This document shows, piece after piece, positions 22,529-29,745 of a stretch of 53,828 bases of DNA (its first letter is position 1; the number at the start of each line of letters is the position of its first letter). Source of the DNA: Mycobacterium sp. IS-1742 (lineage in GTDB: Bacteria > Actinomycetota > Actinomycetes > Mycobacteriales > Mycobacteriaceae); contig NZ_LQIV01000024.1 of NCBI RefSeq assembly GCF_001500125.1, positions 1-53,828 on the forward strand, written 5' to 3'. Under the pieces are notes generated by a model. That model had not been told where the DNA came from and ran no database searches. It worked only from the letters and a program-made list of their open reading frames with translations. The translations under genes and the position numbers were made by a program.

Positions 22529-23875
22529 CTAGATGAGGCCGAGGGCGAGCATCGCGTCGGCCACCCGGGTGAAACCGGCGATGTTCGCGCCGGCCACGTA
22601 GTTGCCCGGTTGCCCGTACTCGTCGGCGGTCTGCAGGCAGCGGTCGTGGATGCGGCCCATGATCTCGGCCAGTTTGTCCTCGGTCTCGTCGAAGGTCCAC
22701 GAATCGCGGGACGCGTTCTGCTGCATCTCCAGCGCGCTGGTCGCCACCCCGCCGGCGTTGACGGCCTTCCCCGGGGCGAAGACGGTCCCCGCCTCGGCGA
22801 AGAGTTTGACCGCCTCGGGCGTACACGGCATGTTCGCGCCCTCGGCGACGATGCGGCAGCCGCCCTTGACCAGTTTCGCCGCGTCGGCGCCGTTGATCTC
22901 GTTCTGGGTGGCGCTGGGCACCGCGATGTCGCATTCGATGTCCCACACGTTGCCCTGCACGAAATGTGCTCGGCCGCCGCGCATCTCGGCGTAGTCCGAG
23001 ACGCGGCCGCGCTGGACCTCCTTGACCTCCTTGAGCACCGCCAGATCGATGCCGTCCGGGTCGACGACGTAACCGTCGGAGTCCGAACACGCGATGACCG
23101 TGCCGCCGAGCTGCTGGATCTTCTCGATCGCGTAGACGGCCACGTTGCCCGATCCGGAGACCACCGCGCGCTTGCCCTCGAAGGATTCGCCGCGGGCCTT
23201 GAGGATGTCGGCGATGAAGTACACGGTCCCGTAGCCGGTGGCCTCGGTGCGGACCTGCGATCCGCCCCACGTCATGCCCTTGCCGGTCAGCACACCGGAT
23301 TCGTAGCGGTTGGTGATGCGCTTGTACTGACCGAAGAGATAGCCGATCTCGCGCATGCCGACGCCGATGTCGCCGGCGGGCACGTCGGTGTACTCGCCGA
23401 TGTGGCGGTACAGCTCGGTCATGAACGACTGGCAGAACCGCATGATCTCGCCGTTCGACCGGCCCTTGGGGTCGAAGTCCGAGCCGCCCTTGCCGCCGCC
23501 GATGGGCATGCCGGTCAGCGAGTTCTTGAAGATCTGCTCGAACCCCAGGAACTTCACGATGCCCAGATACACCGACGGGTGGAACCGCAAGCCACCCTTG
23601 AACGGGCCCAGCGCCGAGTTGAACTCGACGCGGAATCCGCGGTTCATCTGGACGGTGCCGCTGTCGTCGACCCACGGCACCCGGAACAGGATCTGCCGCT
23701 CCGGTTCGCACAGCCGGCGGATGACCGCGGCGTCGGCGTACTCCGGATGTTTGGCCACCACCGGTCCCAGGCTCTGCAGCACCTCGTAGACGGCCTGATG
23801 GAATTCGGTCTCGCCGGGGTTGCGCCGTGCGACCTCTTCGTAGATGTCCTGAAGGTTCTCGTGCAGCCCGTTCAT
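22529..23875 (-). CDS. gdhA: NADP-dependent glutamate dehydrogenase GdhA
   Basis: A 448-residue enzyme of the short hexameric class that forms glutamate from 2-oxoglutarate, ammonia and NADPH. Motifs: FRVEFNSALGPFKGGLRFHP (substrate site), MPIGGGKGGSDFDP (catalytic Lys), and the dinucleotide fold VVSGSGNVAVYAIEK. The start is ATG 23875, behind GGAGGAAGC, overlapping the metG stop by ATGA; a reading frame nearly twice as long through metG is spurious. Placement after metG is not the M. tuberculosis arrangement, so it looks like an accessory gene that has joined the operon. Confidence 0.96.
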   Translation of the reverse strand: MNGLHENLQDIYEEVARRNPGETEFHQAVYEVLQSLGPVVAKHPEYADAAVIRRLCEPERQILFRVPWVDDSGTVQMNRGFRVEFNSALGPFKGGLRFHPSVYLGIVKFLGFEQIFKNSLTGMPIGGGKGGSDFDPKGRSNGEIMRFCQSFMTELYRHIGEYTDVPAGDIGVGMREIGYLFGQYKRITNRYESGVLTGKGMTWGGSQVRTEATGYGTVYFIADILKARGESFEGKRAVVSGSGNVAVYAIEKIQQLGGTVIACSDSDGYVVDPDGIDLAVLKEVKEVQRGRVSDYAEMRGGRAHFVQGNVWDIECDIAVPSATQNEINGADAAKLVKGGCRIVAEGANMPCTPEAVKLFAEAGTVFAPGKAVNAGGVATSALEMQQNASRDSWTFDETEDKLAEIMGRIHDRCLQTADEYGQPGNYVAGANIAGFTRVADAMLALGLI

Positions 23876-25425
23876 GCTTCCTCCACCTGGTACCTCGGGA
23901 ACACCCCAACGGGCTTCGGCAGTGCGGTGCCCGGGGTCAGGCGTGCCGAAACGGTGGCGAAGGTGCGCCGATCGGCCGGCTGGCCGAGCAGGTCGAGCAG
24001 AGTCGCAGATGAGTCCGGCATCACCGGCTGGGTGAGCAGTGCGGCGATCCGCACCGTCTCGAGCGTCGTGTACAGCACGGTGCGGAAGCGGACCTGGTCG
24101 GCGGCGGCCTCCGACTTCCGCAGCACCCACGGTTCCTGGGCCGAGAAGTAGCGGTTGGCCGCGCCGAGCACCGACCAGATCGCCTCCAGCGCCAGGTGCA
24201 TCGCCTGGTCGTCGAAGTGGCGGCGGACCCGGTCCAGCAGCGCGTCGGCGGTCTCGAGCAGCGCGAGGTCCTCGGCGGTGAACTCGCCCGGCTCCGGCAC
24301 GGCGCTGCCGAGGTTCTTGGCCACCATCGACAGGGAGCGCTGCGCGAGGTTGCCCAATTCGTTGGCCAGGTCGGCGTTGATGCGGCCGATGATGGCGTCC
24401 TCGCTGTAGCTGCCATCCTGGCCGAACGGCACCTCGCGCAGGAAGAAGTAGCGCACCTGGTCGAGGCCGAACGTGTCGACGAGGTTCACCGGGTCGACGA
24501 CGTTGCCGATCGACTTGCTCATCTTCTCGCCGCGGTTGAGCAGCCAGCCGTGCGCGAAGACTTTGCGCGGCAGGTCGATTCCCGCCGACATCAGGAACGC
24601 GGGCCAGTAGACGGTGTGAAACCGGATGATGTCCTTGCCGATCATGTGCAGATCGGCCGGCCAGTAGCGCTGGAACGCCTCCGAGGAGGTGTCCGGGTAG
24701 CCGACGCCGGTGAGGTAGTTGGTCAGCGCGTCCACCCAGACGTACATGACGTGGTCGGGGTGGTCGGGCACCGGCACGCCCCAGTCGAACGTGGTGCGGG
24801 AGATCGACAGGTCGCGCAGTCCGCCGGAGACGAAGCTGACGATCTCGTTGCGCCGGACGTCGGGCTGGATGAAGTCGGGATGGGCCTCGTAATGGGCGAG
24901 CAGCCGGTCGGTGTAGGCCGACAGCTTGAAGAAGTAGGTCTGCTCCTCGGTCCACGTCACCGGGGCGCCGGTTTCGGTGGCGATGCGAACACCGTCTTCG
25001 CGCAGCGTCGTCTCACCCTCGGTGAAGAACCGTTCGTCGCGCACCGAATACCAGCCGGAGTAGGCGTCGAGATAGATGTCGCCGGCGGCGTTCATCCGCT
25101 GCCAGATGTCCTCGGACGCCCGGTAATGGTCGGTGTCCGAGGTCCGGATGAACCGGTCGAAGGAGATGTTGAGCTTCTCCTGCAGCCGCTGGAACACATC
25201 CGAGTTGCGCCGAGCCAGGTCGGCGACGGGCACGCCGAGCGCCGTGGCCGTCTCGGCCATCTTCTGCCCGTGTACGTCGGTGCCGGTCAGGTAGCGCACG
25301 TCATATCCATCGAGCCGCTTGAACCGGGCGATCGCATCTGTGGCGATGTACTCGTAGGCGTGGCCGACGTGCGGATCGCCGTTGGGGTAGGCGATCGCGG
25401 TGGTGATGTAGAACGGCTGACTCAT
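23872..25425 (-). CDS. metG: Methionyl-tRNA synthetase
   Basis: A 517-residue class I aminoacyl-tRNA synthetase (Rv1007c, metS). The HIGH motif appears as HVGH (PNGDPHVGHAYEY) near residue 20 and KMSKS as GEKMSKSIGN near 305; the anticodon-binding domain follows. It is the short form with no C-terminal tRNA-binding extension, and no four-Cys zinc knot is obvious. It charges tRNA-Met and so supports translation initiation. It is followed without a gap by gdhA and is divergent from tatD. Confidence 0.96.
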   Translation of the reverse strand: MSQPFYITTAIAYPNGDPHVGHAYEYIATDAIARFKRLDGYDVRYLTGTDVHGQKMAETATALGVPVADLARRNSDVFQRLQEKLNISFDRFIRTSDTDHYRASEDIWQRMNAAGDIYLDAYSGWYSVRDERFFTEGETTLREDGVRIATETGAPVTWTEEQTYFFKLSAYTDRLLAHYEAHPDFIQPDVRRNEIVSFVSGGLRDLSISRTTFDWGVPVPDHPDHVMYVWVDALTNYLTGVGYPDTSSEAFQRYWPADLHMIGKDIIRFHTVYWPAFLMSAGIDLPRKVFAHGWLLNRGEKMSKSIGNVVDPVNLVDTFGLDQVRYFFLREVPFGQDGSYSEDAIIGRINADLANELGNLAQRSLSMVAKNLGSAVPEPGEFTAEDLALLETADALLDRVRRHFDDQAMHLALEAIWSVLGAANRYFSAQEPWVLRKSEAAADQVRFRTVLYTTLETVRIAALLTQPVMPDSSATLLDLLGQPADRRTFATVSARLTPGTALPKPVGVFPRYQVEEA

Positions 25426-25433
25426 TTGGGTTC

Positions 25434-25439
25434 ACCTTA
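25434..25439 (-). promoter_or_regulatory. -10 of metG, overlapping that of tatD
   Basis: TAAGGT on the minus strand, eight bases before ATG 25425. It shares 25438-25439 with the tatD -10. Confidence 0.5.
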
Positions 25440-25443
25440 TGGT
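25438..25443 (+). promoter_or_regulatory. -10 of tatD (leaderless)
   Basis: TATGGT ends seven bases before GTG 25451, which supports that start over ATG 25439. Confidence 0.55.
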
Positions 25444-25450
25444 GTGGGGC

Positions 25451-26290
25451 GTGAGTCGATCGAACCGTCCGGCGCCGCCCGCTCCCGAGCCGCTGACGCC
25501 GCTGATCGACGCGCACACCCATCTCGACGCCTGCGGCGCGCGCGACGCCGACGACGTGCGGGCGGCCCTGGACCGCGCGGGCGCGGTCGGGGTGCAGGCC
25601 GTCGTGACCATCGCCGACGACCTGGCCGCCGCGCGCTGGGCCACCCGGGCCGCCGAGTGGGACGACCGGGTGTACGCGGCGGTGGCGCTGCACCCCACCC
25701 GTGCCGGGGCGCTCACCGACGAGGCGAAGGCTGAGATCGAGCGGCTCGCCGCCCACCCGCGGGTGGTGGCGGTGGGGGAGACGGGGCTGGATCTGTACTG
25801 GCCCGGCAAGCTCGACGGATGCGCTGAACCGGACGTGCAGCGGGAGGCGTTCGCCTGGCACATCGACCTCGCCAAGCGGATCGGCAAGCCGCTGATGATC
25901 CACAACCGCGACGCCGACGCCGCCGTCCTCGACGTGCTCGCCGCGGAGGGCGCCCCGGAGACGGTGATCTTCCACTGCTTCTCCTCCGACGCCCAGATGG
26001 CGCGCACGTGCGTCGAGGCGGGCTGGCTGCTGAGCCTTTCGGGAACCGTGAGCTTCCGGAACGCTCATGCGCTGCGAGAGGCCGCGCACCTCATCCCGGG
26101 CGGACAGTTGCTCGTCGAAACCGATGCCCCTTTCCTCACCCCGCACCCGTACCGCGGCGCGCCCAACGAGCCGTACTGCCTGCCGTACACCGTGAGGGCG
26201 CTCGCGGAGGTCCGTGACCAGCCGGCTGAGGAGTTGGCTCAGCAAACAGCCGACAACGCCATCGGCGCATACCGGCTCGCAGCAAGTTGA
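25451..26290 (+). CDS. tatD: TatD-family metal-dependent hydrolase (DNase)
   Basis: A 279-residue TIM-barrel hydrolase (Rv1008). Metal ligands are seen in DAHTHLD (two His), GETGLD (Glu), MIHNR (His), HCF (His) and VETDAPFLTP (Asp). TatD proteins are 3'-5' exonucleases linked to DNA repair and degradation. The first 20 residues (Pro-rich) are an extension not seen in the M. tuberculosis protein as I recall it. Start GTG 25451 is chosen from the -10 position; ATG 25439, four codons upstream, lies within the -10 itself. It precedes rpfB by 94 bases. Confidence 0.93.
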   Translation: MSRSNRPAPPAPEPLTPLIDAHTHLDACGARDADDVRAALDRAGAVGVQAVVTIADDLAAARWATRAAEWDDRVYAAVALHPTRAGALTDEAKAEIERLAAHPRVVAVGETGLDLYWPGKLDGCAEPDVQREAFAWHIDLAKRIGKPLMIHNRDADAAVLDVLAAEGAPETVIFHCFSSDAQMARTCVEAGWLLSLSGTVSFRNAHALREAAHLIPGGQLLVETDAPFLTPHPYRGAPNEPYCLPYTVRALAEVRDQPAEELAQQTADNAIGAYRLAAS

Positions 26291-26384
26291 TCTCAGTAAA
26301 GGAGTTCGTTACCGTCTTGTGATCATAAGCGGACTTAGCGACGCATTTTTGAAACGTTTGTACCAAAACAGGGATTGAACCGAC

Positions 26385-27512
26385 TTGACTGCTCTGAACA
26401 GGCTGCACGAGGCGCGTTCGCCCATGCTGCGCATCATCGTGGGCGCACTGCTGGTGGCGTTGACCTTCGCGGGCGGGTATGCCGTCGCCGCTCACAAGAC
26501 CGTCACCCTCTCGGTGGACGGCACCGAGACCACGGTGTCGACGATGAAGTCGCGGGTGATCGACGTCGTCCAGGAGAACGGCTTCGAGGTCGGCGACCGC
26601 GACGACCTCTTCCCCGCCGGTGACGCCGAGGTGCGCGAGTCCGAGACCATCGTGCTGCGGCGCAGCCGGCCGCTGGACATCTCGCTCGACGGTCAGCACA
26701 CGAGGCAGGTGTGGACCACGGCGTCGACGGTCGACGAGGCGCTGGCGCAACTGAAGATGACCGACAGCGCCCCGGCCGCCGCCTCGCGCGCCAGCCGGGT
26801 GCCGCTCGGCGGGATGTCGCTTCCGGTCGTCACTCCCAAGACCGTCCAGATCGACGACGGCGGGGCGATCAGCACGGTGCGCCTGGCCGCGCCGAACGTG
26901 GCCGGTCTGCTCGACGCCGCGGGCGCACCGCTGCAGCAGCGGGACAAGGTCGTGCCGGCCGCGTCGGCCCCGGTGGTCGACGGGATGCAGATCCAGATAA
27001 CTCGGATCCGGGTCGAGAAGGTCACCGAGCGGCTTCCGCTGCAGCCGGCCGACACCCGCATCGAGGACGTCGAACTCAACATGAGCCGTCAGATCGTCGA
27101 AGATCCGGGCAGCCCCGGCGTTCAGGACGTAACCTTTGCTATTTCAAAGGTGAACGGCGTCGAGACCGGCAGGCTGCCAGTAGCCAATGTCGTTGTTTCA
27201 CCTGCAAGGAACGCCGTTCTGCGGGTTGGCGCCAAGCCCGGTACGGAGGTCCCCCCGGTGCGTGCCGCGGCGACGTGGGACGCCCTCGCACAGTGCGAAG
27301 CCGGAGGTAATTGGTCCATCAATACCGGTAACGGATATTTCGGTGGCGTCCAATTTGATCAAAACACCTGGGAGCGCAACGGGGGTCTGCGGTATGCTCC
27401 GAGGGCAGATCTGGCAACAAGAGAAGAACAGATCGCGATTGCTGAGGTCACGCGGGCAAGGCAAGGCTGGGGAGCCTGGCCCACGTGTAGTGGAAGGTTG
27501 GGGGCGTCGTGA
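26385..27512 (+). CDS. rpfB: Resuscitation-promoting factor RpfB
   Basis: A 375-residue exported peptidoglycan-cleaving protein. A membrane/signal helix (about 15-36) precedes three DUF348 repeats (about 38-205), a G5 domain (about 210-285) and the C-terminal lysozyme-like Rpf domain (about 295-372), with catalytic Glu in QCEAGGNWSINTGNGYFGG and two Cys (CEAGG, WPTC) for the disulfide. It hydrolyses septal peptidoglycan and helps cells leave dormancy. The start is TTG 26385 (AGGGA ten bases before) or ATG 26424, which would match the M. tuberculosis N-terminus; I cannot decide. ksgA overlaps its stop. The 94-base leader is AT-rich and shows no clear promoter or switch. Confidence 0.95.
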   Translation: MTALNRLHEARSPMLRIIVGALLVALTFAGGYAVAAHKTVTLSVDGTETTVSTMKSRVIDVVQENGFEVGDRDDLFPAGDAEVRESETIVLRRSRPLDISLDGQHTRQVWTTASTVDEALAQLKMTDSAPAAASRASRVPLGGMSLPVVTPKTVQIDDGGAISTVRLAAPNVAGLLDAAGAPLQQRDKVVPAASAPVVDGMQIQITRIRVEKVTERLPLQPADTRIEDVELNMSRQIVEDPGSPGVQDVTFAISKVNGVETGRLPVANVVVSPARNAVLRVGAKPGTEVPPVRAAATWDALAQCEAGGNWSINTGNGYFGGVQFDQNTWERNGGLRYAPRADLATREEQIAIAEVTRARQGWGAWPTCSGRLGAS

Positions 27513-28393
27513 CAATCCGACTACTCGGGCGCACCGAGATCCGGCGCCTTGCGAAGGACATCGATTTCCGCCCGCGCAAGTCGTTCGGGCAAAACTTCGT
27601 CCATGACGCCAACACGGTGCGCCGGATCGTCTCGGCCTCCGGTGTGCATCGCCACGATCACGTCCTCGAGGTGGGGCCCGGCCTCGGCTCGCTGACGCTG
27701 GCGCTGCTCGACCGCGGTGCGCACGTGACGGCGGTGGAGATCGATCCGCTTCTGGCGCAACAGCTTCCCACCACGATCGCCGATCACTCGCACAGCGAGA
27801 TCAACCGGCTGACGGTGCTCAACCAGGACATCCTGACGCTGATGCCGTCGGATCTGGAGAACCAGCCGACCGCACTGGTCGCCAACCTGCCGTACAACGT
27901 CGCGGTGCCCGCGCTGCTCCATCTGCTCGCCGAGTTCCCGACGATCCGGTCGGTCATGGTCATGGTCCAGGCGGAGGTGGCCGAGCGGCTCGCCGCCGAC
28001 CCCGGCGGCAAGGACTACGGCGTGCCGAGCGCGAAGGTGCGGTTCTACGGCAACGTCCGCCGCTACGGGATGGTGTCCCCGACGGTCTTCTGGCCCATCC
28101 CGCGGGTGTACTCCGGTCTGGTCCGCATCGACCGCTACGAGACGTCCCCGTGGCCGACCGACGCCGATTTCCGTGCCCAGGTCTTCGATCTGATCGACGT
28201 GGCGTTCGCGCAGCGCCGCAAGACGTCGCGCAACGCGTTCGCCGAGTGGGCCGGCTCGGGCAACGAGTCCGCGCGCCGGCTGCTGGCGGCCAGCATCGAC
28301 CCGTCGCGACGGGGTGAAACCCTTGCGATCGCGGACTTCGTCCGGTTGCTGCAGCGCTCCGGCGAGGCCGAGGAGCAGGTGCGCGTCCAGTAG
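27509..28393 (+). CDS. ksgA: 16S rRNA dimethyladenosine transferase KsgA (RsmA)
   Basis: A 294-residue SAM-dependent methyltransferase that dimethylates two adjacent adenines at the 3' end of 16S rRNA, a late step in 30S assembly. Motif I is LEVGPGLGSLTLALL, the catalytic motif IV is NLPYNV, and SFGQNFVHDAN is the N-terminal hallmark. GTG 27509 overlaps the rpfB stop by four bases, so the two are translationally coupled, as in the rpfB-ksgA-ispE operon of M. tuberculosis where an RNA switch has been reported. Confidence 0.96.
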   Translation: MTIRLLGRTEIRRLAKDIDFRPRKSFGQNFVHDANTVRRIVSASGVHRHDHVLEVGPGLGSLTLALLDRGAHVTAVEIDPLLAQQLPTTIADHSHSEINRLTVLNQDILTLMPSDLENQPTALVANLPYNVAVPALLHLLAEFPTIRSVMVMVQAEVAERLAADPGGKDYGVPSAKVRFYGNVRRYGMVSPTVFWPIPRVYSGLVRIDRYETSPWPTDADFRAQVFDLIDVAFAQRRKTSRNAFAEWAGSGNESARRLLAASIDPSRRGETLAIADFVRLLQRSGEAEEQVRVQ

Positions 28394-28440
28394 TGCCGGA
28401 TTCGGTCGCGGCTGGAGTTTGCGCCGCTCACATGCGGCGT

Positions 28441-28446
28441 TAGTGT
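28441..28446 (+). promoter_or_regulatory. -10 of ispE (leaderless)
   Basis: TAGTGT ends six bases before GTG 28453, giving ispE its own start in addition to read-through from rpfB-ksgA. Confidence 0.5.
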
Positions 28447-28452
28447 CGAGCG

Positions 28453-29421
28453 GTGCGCAACGGCAACACCGCCTCCGAGTGGGTTCCCACCGGGTCGGTC
28501 ACCGTGCGGGTGCCCGGCAAGGTGAACCTGTTCCTGGGCGTCGGTGACCTGCGCGACGACGGCTACCACGACCTGACCACGGTCTTCCACGCCGTATCCC
28601 TGCTCGACGAGATCACCGTCTCGACCGCGGACACGCTGTCGGTGGAGCTGGCCGGCGAAGGCATGGAGTCGCTGCCCACCGACGACCGCAACCTCGCCTG
28701 GAAAGCGGCCGAGCTGATGGCCGACCACGTCGGCCGATCGCCCGACGTGGCGATCTCGATCGAGAAGTCGATACCGGTGGCCGGCGGAATGGCCGGCGGC
28801 AGCGCCGACGCCGCCGGCGTACTGGTCGCGATGAACCATCTGTGGGAGCTCGGCGTACCTCGGCGCGATCTGCACGCGATGGCCGCCGAACTGGGCAGTG
28901 ACGTGCCGTTCGCGCTGCACGGCGGTACCGCGTTGGGCACCGGCCGCGGCGAGGAGCTCGCGACGGTCCTGGCCCGCAGCACCTTCCACTGGGTGCTCGC
29001 GTTCGCGAAGAAGGGGCTGTCCACGCCGAAGGTGTTCGGTGAGCTCGACCGGCTGCGCGCGTCGGCCGGCGGGGCGAGGTCCGAACCCGCCCGGCTGGGT
29101 GATCCGGAGCCGATGCTGGCCGCGCTGGCGTCCGGGGACGCCGATCAGCTGGCCCCGCTGCTCGGCAACGACCTGCAGGCGGCCGCACTGAGTCTCTATC
29201 CGGAGCTGCGGCGGACGCTGCGCGCCGGACTGGATGCCGGTGCCCTGGCCGCGATCGTGTCCGGTTCGGGGCCGACGTGCGCGTTCCTGTGCGCATCGTC
29301 GCCCGGGGCGATCGACGTCGGCGCCCGGCTGGCCGGTGCGGGGGTGTGCCGGACCGTGCGGGTGGCCAGCGGCCCCGTGCAGGGAGCCCGGGTGGTGCCC
29401 GCACCGTCGTCATCGGTGTGA
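28453..29421 (+). CDS. ispE: 4-diphosphocytidyl-2-C-methyl-D-erythritol kinase IspE
   Basis: A 322-residue GHMP-family kinase of the non-mevalonate isoprenoid pathway. The substrate segment PGKVNLFLGVGDLRDDGYHDL is at the N-terminus, the glycine-rich ATP loop is PVAGGMAGGSADAAG, and SGSGPTCAFLC is the C-terminal motif. It corresponds to Rv1011. It lies 59 bases after ksgA and has a -10 hexamer of its own just before the start. Confidence 0.95.
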   Translation: MRNGNTASEWVPTGSVTVRVPGKVNLFLGVGDLRDDGYHDLTTVFHAVSLLDEITVSTADTLSVELAGEGMESLPTDDRNLAWKAAELMADHVGRSPDVAISIEKSIPVAGGMAGGSADAAGVLVAMNHLWELGVPRRDLHAMAAELGSDVPFALHGGTALGTGRGEELATVLARSTFHWVLAFAKKGLSTPKVFGELDRLRASAGGARSEPARLGDPEPMLAALASGDADQLAPLLGNDLQAAALSLYPELRRTLRAGLDAGALAAIVSGSGPTCAFLCASSPGAIDVGARLAGAGVCRTVRVASGPVQGARVVPAPSSSV

Positions 29422-29470
29422 GGTCATTGCGACCGGAAAGTGTGACCCACGCCTCAATCGTCGCGACGGT

Positions 29471-29500
29471 TTGGCAGGTTACTTAAGGGTCTCTTAAGAT
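29471..29500 (+). promoter_or_regulatory. Promoter ahead of the small ORF and pks16
   Basis: TTGGCA (29471-29476), an 18-base spacer and TAAGAT (29495-29500). The -35 matches TTGACA at five of six positions. The start would fall at about 29507-29509. Confidence 0.65.
29482..29498. promoter_or_regulatory. CTTAAG-N5-CTTAAG operator over the -10
   Basis: Two CTTAAG palindromes separated by five bases, forming one dyad that covers the upstream edge of the -10 (29495-29500). The layout suggests a repressor site. The protein is not identifiable from here. Confidence 0.5.
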
Positions 29501-29508
29501 GGTCCGCG

Positions 29509-29745
29509 GTGAAAGCTAGCGGTCGAGCGGACGCGTGTCCTTTCCCCGCCGGCGCCGTCGGCGGGTCACCGTGTGATCCCACCGGACCCGATCGGGCCGC
29601 AAAGCACGCCCGGGCCGATCGTCCATCACCGTTTCGATACCCAACTGCTCCTCAATCGTGTGCGCGTGCCTACTCGGCAACGTGCGTGAACAGGCGGAGC
29701 ATGAAAAGCCGGGCAGTGGCGCCGGTCCACAGGAGGATGTCGTGA
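29509..29745 (+). CDS. Possible leaderless small ORF upstream of pks16
   Basis: A 78-codon frame that starts with GTG eight bases after TAAGAT and ends with a TGA overlapping the pks16 GTG (GTGA, 29742-29745). The product (four Cys, many Pro, Arg and Ala) matches no family I know and its codon use does not look strongly coding. The promoter position and stop-start overlap are its support. In M. tuberculosis a hypothetical gene, Rv1012, occupies the same place. It may work as a leader that couples translation to pks16 and not as a stable protein. Confidence 0.35.
   Translation: MKASGRADACPFPAGAVGGSPCDPTGPDRAAKHARADRPSPFRYPTAPQSCARAYSATCVNRRSMKSRAVAPVHRRMS

Noticed and set aside
22529..24955. 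808-residue extended form of gdhA
   Set aside because: The first 360 residues are read from metG in a wrong frame; ATG 23875 has a good ribosome site and gives the normal GDH length.
24196..25734. 512-codon plus-strand frame opposite metG
   Set aside because: The metG motifs on the other strand are unambiguous, and the frame's product is low-complexity Arg/Gly/Val-rich.
26291..26384. RNA switch ahead of rpfB as reported in M. tuberculosis
   Set aside because: The gap is just 94 bases and shows no terminator or clear alternative stems; I cannot support a switch here.
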